Shown here in pieces: positions 61,497 through 64,000 of a DNA stretch of 64,000 nucleotides. The translations under genes were made by a program, and so were the position numbers. The stretch is from assembly GCF_042653205.1 (NCBI RefSeq), contig NZ_JBHSHY010000005.1, positions 62,001 to 126,000 of the forward strand, in the 5' to 3' direction. This DNA comes from Paenibacillus_Z sp042653205 (GTDB lineage Bacteria; Bacillota; Bacilli; Paenibacillales; Paenibacillaceae). The notes below the pieces were generated by a model. That model was given only the letters and a program-made list of their open reading frames with translations, was not told where the DNA came from and searched no databases. Each line of letters begins with the position of its first letter. The first letter of the stretch is position 1.

Positions 61497-61898
61497 TCAG
61501 GAACGTTTCGTATTGACGCCGATCATGCCGCCGAAAGAGCCGCACAGCAGCGTTTCAAGCATCATCGTGAGCGTCTTGCCGCCGAAGCCGGTATTGCTGG
61601 CCAGAAAGCCGATCAGCAAAATAAGGAGGCCGTAGACCAAGCCCAGCGCCCCGCCGTAGTACCAGCCCCGCTGCCTGGAGCGCCGGCCCGAGACGAACCC
61701 GCCGGCCAAGGCGGAGCAGCCGTGCACGAACAGGCTGTACGTCGGCAGGTCGCTCTCCTGCATGCTGCCCCACCGCAGCATCATCGACAGCAGCAGCGCC
61801 CCCGCGGCCAGCCACATTGCCGCGTACAGGATGCCGGACAGCAGCGGCGAGGACATGTGCACTTTCGGAACGTTCTTCATCGCGTTCATCGGTTTCAT
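61497..61898 (-). CDS. yrzE: TIGR04086-family membrane protein (YrzE-like)
   Basis: A 133-residue protein with four hydrophobic helices (GILYAAMWLAAGALLLSMML; LFVHGCSALAGGFVSG; GGALGLVYGLLILLIGFLA; TLLCGSFGGMIGV). YrzE lies between yajC and yrbG/spoVB in B. subtilis, as here, but is inverted relative to yajC. Function unknown. The ATG at 61898 has AAGGGAG just upstream; an in-frame extension to 62066 would add 56 residues without membrane character. Confidence 0.8.
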   Translation of the reverse strand: MKPMNAMKNVPKVHMSSPLLSGILYAAMWLAAGALLLSMMLRWGSMQESDLPTYSLFVHGCSALAGGFVSGRRSRQRGWYYGGALGLVYGLLILLIGFLASNTGFGGKTLTMMLETLLCGSFGGMIGVNTKRS

Positions 61899-62098
61899 CC
61901 GTAATCTCCCTTCATCTTCGCTTCTTGTCCAATTACTACAACATATGGCCAAGCCGGCGGGATTAGTACAGGCGAACGGGCCGTTTTCGGACCGATTGGC
62001 GGCGCCGGCGGATTCCATAATTTCGAATCGTCCCCTTCGTATGTTGGGATGACCATCCGGTGACAATAGTTGTACCTTACGCTGGGAGGGCAGTCCTT

Positions 62099-62833
62099 AT
62101 GGAATACTGGAGTCTGTTGTTCCGTACGCTTCTCATTTATTTGGTCGTGTTCGTCATCATGCGGCTGATGGGAAAGCGGGAAATCGGCAAGCTGTCGGTG
62201 TTCGATCTGGTCATCTCCGTCATGATCGCGGAAATCGCCGTTTTCGTGATCGAGGATACGAATCGGCCCATTATGGACGGCGTCTTTCCTATGGCGATCC
62301 TGCTCGTGATCCAAATCGGAATCGCGCTCGTCTCGCTCAAATTCCGCCGGATGCGCACCTTGATCGACGGCGAACCGACGATTATCGTCGAGCGGGGCAA
62401 GCTGAATCGCGAGGCCATGCGTAAGCAGCGGTACAATTTGGACGACCTGCTGCTGCAATTCCGGGAGAATAAAACGAATATCGCCGACGTCGAATTTGCG
62501 ATTCTCGAGTCCACGGGCAAGCTGTCCATCATTCAGAAAGACAAAGCGATGGATCCGTCATCGGCCATAGAGGAGGAAACGGGGAATCGGGAAGAGCCGC
62601 TGCCCAAGATGTTTCCCCGCAACTATCGGTTCGAGAATTTGCCCGTTCCGTTGATCATGGACGGCGAAATTCAGAAGCATAATCTGGAAATGCTCGAGAA
62701 AGACCGCTTCTGGCTCAACAACCAGCTGCGGCAGCGCGGCATCGTCGATTCGAAGCAGGTGTTTCTGTGCACGATCGACCATCGGGGCAAGCTGTTCATC
62801 GATCTGAAGCATCGCGGCAAACCAACGCCGTAA
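62099..62833 (+). CDS. yrbG: DUF421/YetF-family membrane protein YrbG
   Basis: The 244 residues have three N-terminal helices with VIMRLMGKREIGKLSVFDLVISVMIAE in parts, and a YetF domain (RTLIDGEPTIIVERGKLNREAM; NIADVEFAILESTGKLSI) interrupted by an acidic, low-complexity segment. The C-terminal part (LIMDGEIQKHNLEMLEKDRFWL) is typical of YrbG. The ATG at 62099 has GGAGGG upstream; an earlier GTG at 62060 precedes that site. It converges on spoVB. Confidence 0.88.
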   Translation: MEYWSLLFRTLLIYLVVFVIMRLMGKREIGKLSVFDLVISVMIAEIAVFVIEDTNRPIMDGVFPMAILLVIQIGIALVSLKFRRMRTLIDGEPTIIVERGKLNREAMRKQRYNLDDLLLQFRENKTNIADVEFAILESTGKLSIIQKDKAMDPSSAIEEETGNREEPLPKMFPRNYRFENLPVPLIMDGEIQKHNLEMLEKDRFWLNNQLRQRGIVDSKQVFLCTIDHRGKLFIDLKHRGKPTP

Positions 62834-62856
62834 TTCAGCCCGTATCCGAATAAGAG

Positions 62857-62888
62857 CGACAGCACCGGCGCGCGAGCCGGTGCTGTCG
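62857..62888. other. Perfect hairpin between convergent yrbG and spoVB
   Basis: CGACAGCACCGGC (62857-62869) pairs perfectly with GCCGGTGCTGTCG (62876-62888) over a 6-nt loop. It sits directly after the spoVB stop codon and 24 nt after yrbG. No T tract is present on either strand, so it may protect 3' ends or terminate weakly. Confidence 0.7.
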
Positions 62889-64000
62889 TCATGTCCGGAA
62901 CCAGCGTCCGATGACCGGCAGCCTCGCGGCGTCGGACCGGTCGATGATGCGCAGCGCGACCATCAGGATCAGATAGACGACGACGCCGGCGGCGCAGGCG
63001 GCGGCGAGGTTCAGCCACAGGGCGGGGAGAGACCGGAGATTCATGACCCAGAGCGCCGCGGCGCCCATGATCATCATCGCTGCCCCGACCTTCGCGAAAT
63101 CGAGCCACTGCATGCGGAAGCCGACGAAGCGCATTACGCTGATCCAGTGAAGCACGGTAACGAGCACGATGTTAATGTTGATCGCGATCAAGGCGCCGTA
63201 GATGCCGAGCGACGGCATCGAGGCGAGCTTCAAGATCAGCACGAGCTTGACGACGGCGCCGATGAACGTGTTCGTGAGTGCGGTCGCCGGTTTGTCGAGC
63301 GCTTGCAGCGCCGCTTGCAGCGGAGCCTGCAAATAGATGAAGAGCCCGACCGGGGCGATCCACTTCAGCATGGGCGCGATCTCGGCATGATCGTACAGCA
63401 CGCGGCAGATCGGCTCGGCGAACAGGAGCATGACCACAACGAAGGGGGCGCCGGTCACGAGCGAGAGCCGCATCGATTGGTGCAGCCGGATGTGGATCGT
63501 TTTTTTGTCCCCTTTGGCCGCGGCTTCCGACAGCGACGGCACGAGGGAGACGGCCAGGGAATAGGTAAGCGCCGTCGGCAGGAGCAGAATCGGAATGATC
63601 ATCCCCTGCAGCGCGCCGTATTGCGCCGTCGCGGCGCCCGTGGCGATGCCGGCCATCAAGAGCGCGCGGGCGGTGAAGATGGATTCCAGCAAGTAGGAAA
63701 ACGAACCGATCATGCGGCTGGCCGTCACCGGAACGGACAGGCTGACGAGACGCCGCATGACGGGGATGCGTTCCGTGGGCGCCTGTCCGCCGTAAGCGGG
63801 CACGCGGGCCGCTTGATCGGAGGCCTGCTCGTCCGCAGGCGCGGAAGACGCCGCTGACCGCCTTCTCCGCTCCCTGGCGTACTGGAGCAGCAGCACCGCG
63901 AAGCCGGCTACTTCGCCCGCGACGACGCCGAGCATCGCGCCCGCCGCGCCCCATGCGAGGCCGAGCGGCAGGAGCCATTTCGCGAACAGCAGCGCGAAAA
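62889..64000 (-). CDS. spoVB: SpoVB-like MOP-family lipid flippase, C-terminal part (5' end outside window)
   Basis: The frame is open to the window edge, and the stop TGA reads at 62891-62889. The visible 369 or so residues cover the last eight to nine membrane helices of a polysaccharide-biosynthesis/MurJ-like exporter (VSLSVPVTASRMIGSFSYLLESIF; LLPTALTYSLAVSLVPSLSEAAAKGD; LQAALQALDKPATAL). SpoVB is needed for cortex synthesis in B. subtilis and follows yrbG there. The spoVB/YtgP paralogues are similar, so the symbol rests on synteny. Confidence 0.85.
   Translation of the reverse strand, partial: FALLFAKWLLPLGLAWGAAGAMLGVVAGEVAGFAVLLLQYARERRRRSAASSAPADEQASDQAARVPAYGGQAPTERIPVMRRLVSLSVPVTASRMIGSFSYLLESIFTARALLMAGIATGAATAQYGALQGMIIPILLLPTALTYSLAVSLVPSLSEAAAKGDKKTIHIRLHQSMRLSLVTGAPFVVVMLLFAEPICRVLYDHAEIAPMLKWIAPVGLFIYLQAPLQAALQALDKPATALTNTFIGAVVKLVLILKLASMPSLGIYGALIAININIVLVTVLHWISVMRFVGFRMQWLDFAKVGAAMMIMGAAALWVMNLRSLPALWLNLAAACAAGVVVYLILMVALRIIDRSDAARLPVIGRWFRT

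Overview
The window is a 64 kb stretch of a GC-rich, endospore-forming Firmicutes chromosome, most likely Paenibacillaceae (Paenibacillus, Cohnella or a relative). The gene order follows the Bacillus subtilis tig-spoVB region (tig, clpX, lonB, lonA, ysxC, hemAXCDBL, spoVID, valS, folC, spoIIB, maf, radC, mreBCD, minCD, spoIVFAB, rplU, ysxB, rpmA, spo0B, obg, pheBA, safA, bofC, ruvAB, queA, tgt, yajC, yrzE, yrbG, spoVB). It differs from B. subtilis in carrying ruvC, an RNase E/G gene, murC after folC, ispG between clpX and lonB, and a CobA-HemD fusion. Nearly all genes are housekeeping or sporulation genes on the + strand. No rRNA, tRNA, prophage, insertion sequence or CRISPR array was found.

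Layout. 1-8600: proteostasis block (tig end, clpP, clpX, ispG, lonB, lonA, ysxC). 8769-10093: an unrecognised conserved-looking gene, then speD behind a long structured leader. 10266-18152: haem and sirohaem operon (hemA, hemX, sirC, hemC, cobA-hemD, hemB, hemL), followed by a pseudouridine synthase and spoVID. 20900-26754: T-box leader, valS, folC, murC. 27178-27510: one ArsR-type regulator on the minus strand. 27642-36022: spoIIB, a small membrane protein, maf, radC, mreBCD, minCD, rodA (septum, shape and division-site genes). 36100-43581: a DUF429-like gene, spoIVFA, spoIVFB, RNase G, the L21/Prp/L27 ribosomal operon, spo0B, obg. 43731-44207: an AT-richer GNAT acetyltransferase behind a LexA-type box. 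44430-49065: amino acid genes pheB, hom, thrB, pheA, ilvE. 49244-51784: safA and bofC. 51973-59390: ruvC, ruvA, ruvB, a DCC-family protein, a SpoIID/LytB protein, queA, tgt, yajC. 59523-64000: two DUF421 proteins, a PAP2 phosphatase, yrzE and the 3' part of spoVB.

How it works together. The window holds much of the mother-cell and forespore checkpoint machinery (Spo0B phosphorelay, SpoIIB and a SpoIID-type protein at engulfment, SpoIVFA/SpoIVFB/BofC controlling sigma-K processing, SpoVID/SafA for the coat, LonB, SpoVB). It also holds growth functions tied to envelope and ribosomes. Three sporulation genes have sigma-E-like promoters with the same 14-nt spacer, and bofC has a sigma-G-like one. 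Two sites resemble LexA operators, one over the GNAT promoter and one over the ruvCAB promoter.

The most interesting unexplained element is the roughly 140-nt speD leader (about 9552-9694). It can fold into an aptamer-like multi-helix domain followed by mutually exclusive helices, one of which would hide the speD ribosome binding site. This is the architecture of a translational riboswitch. I could not assign it to a known class.
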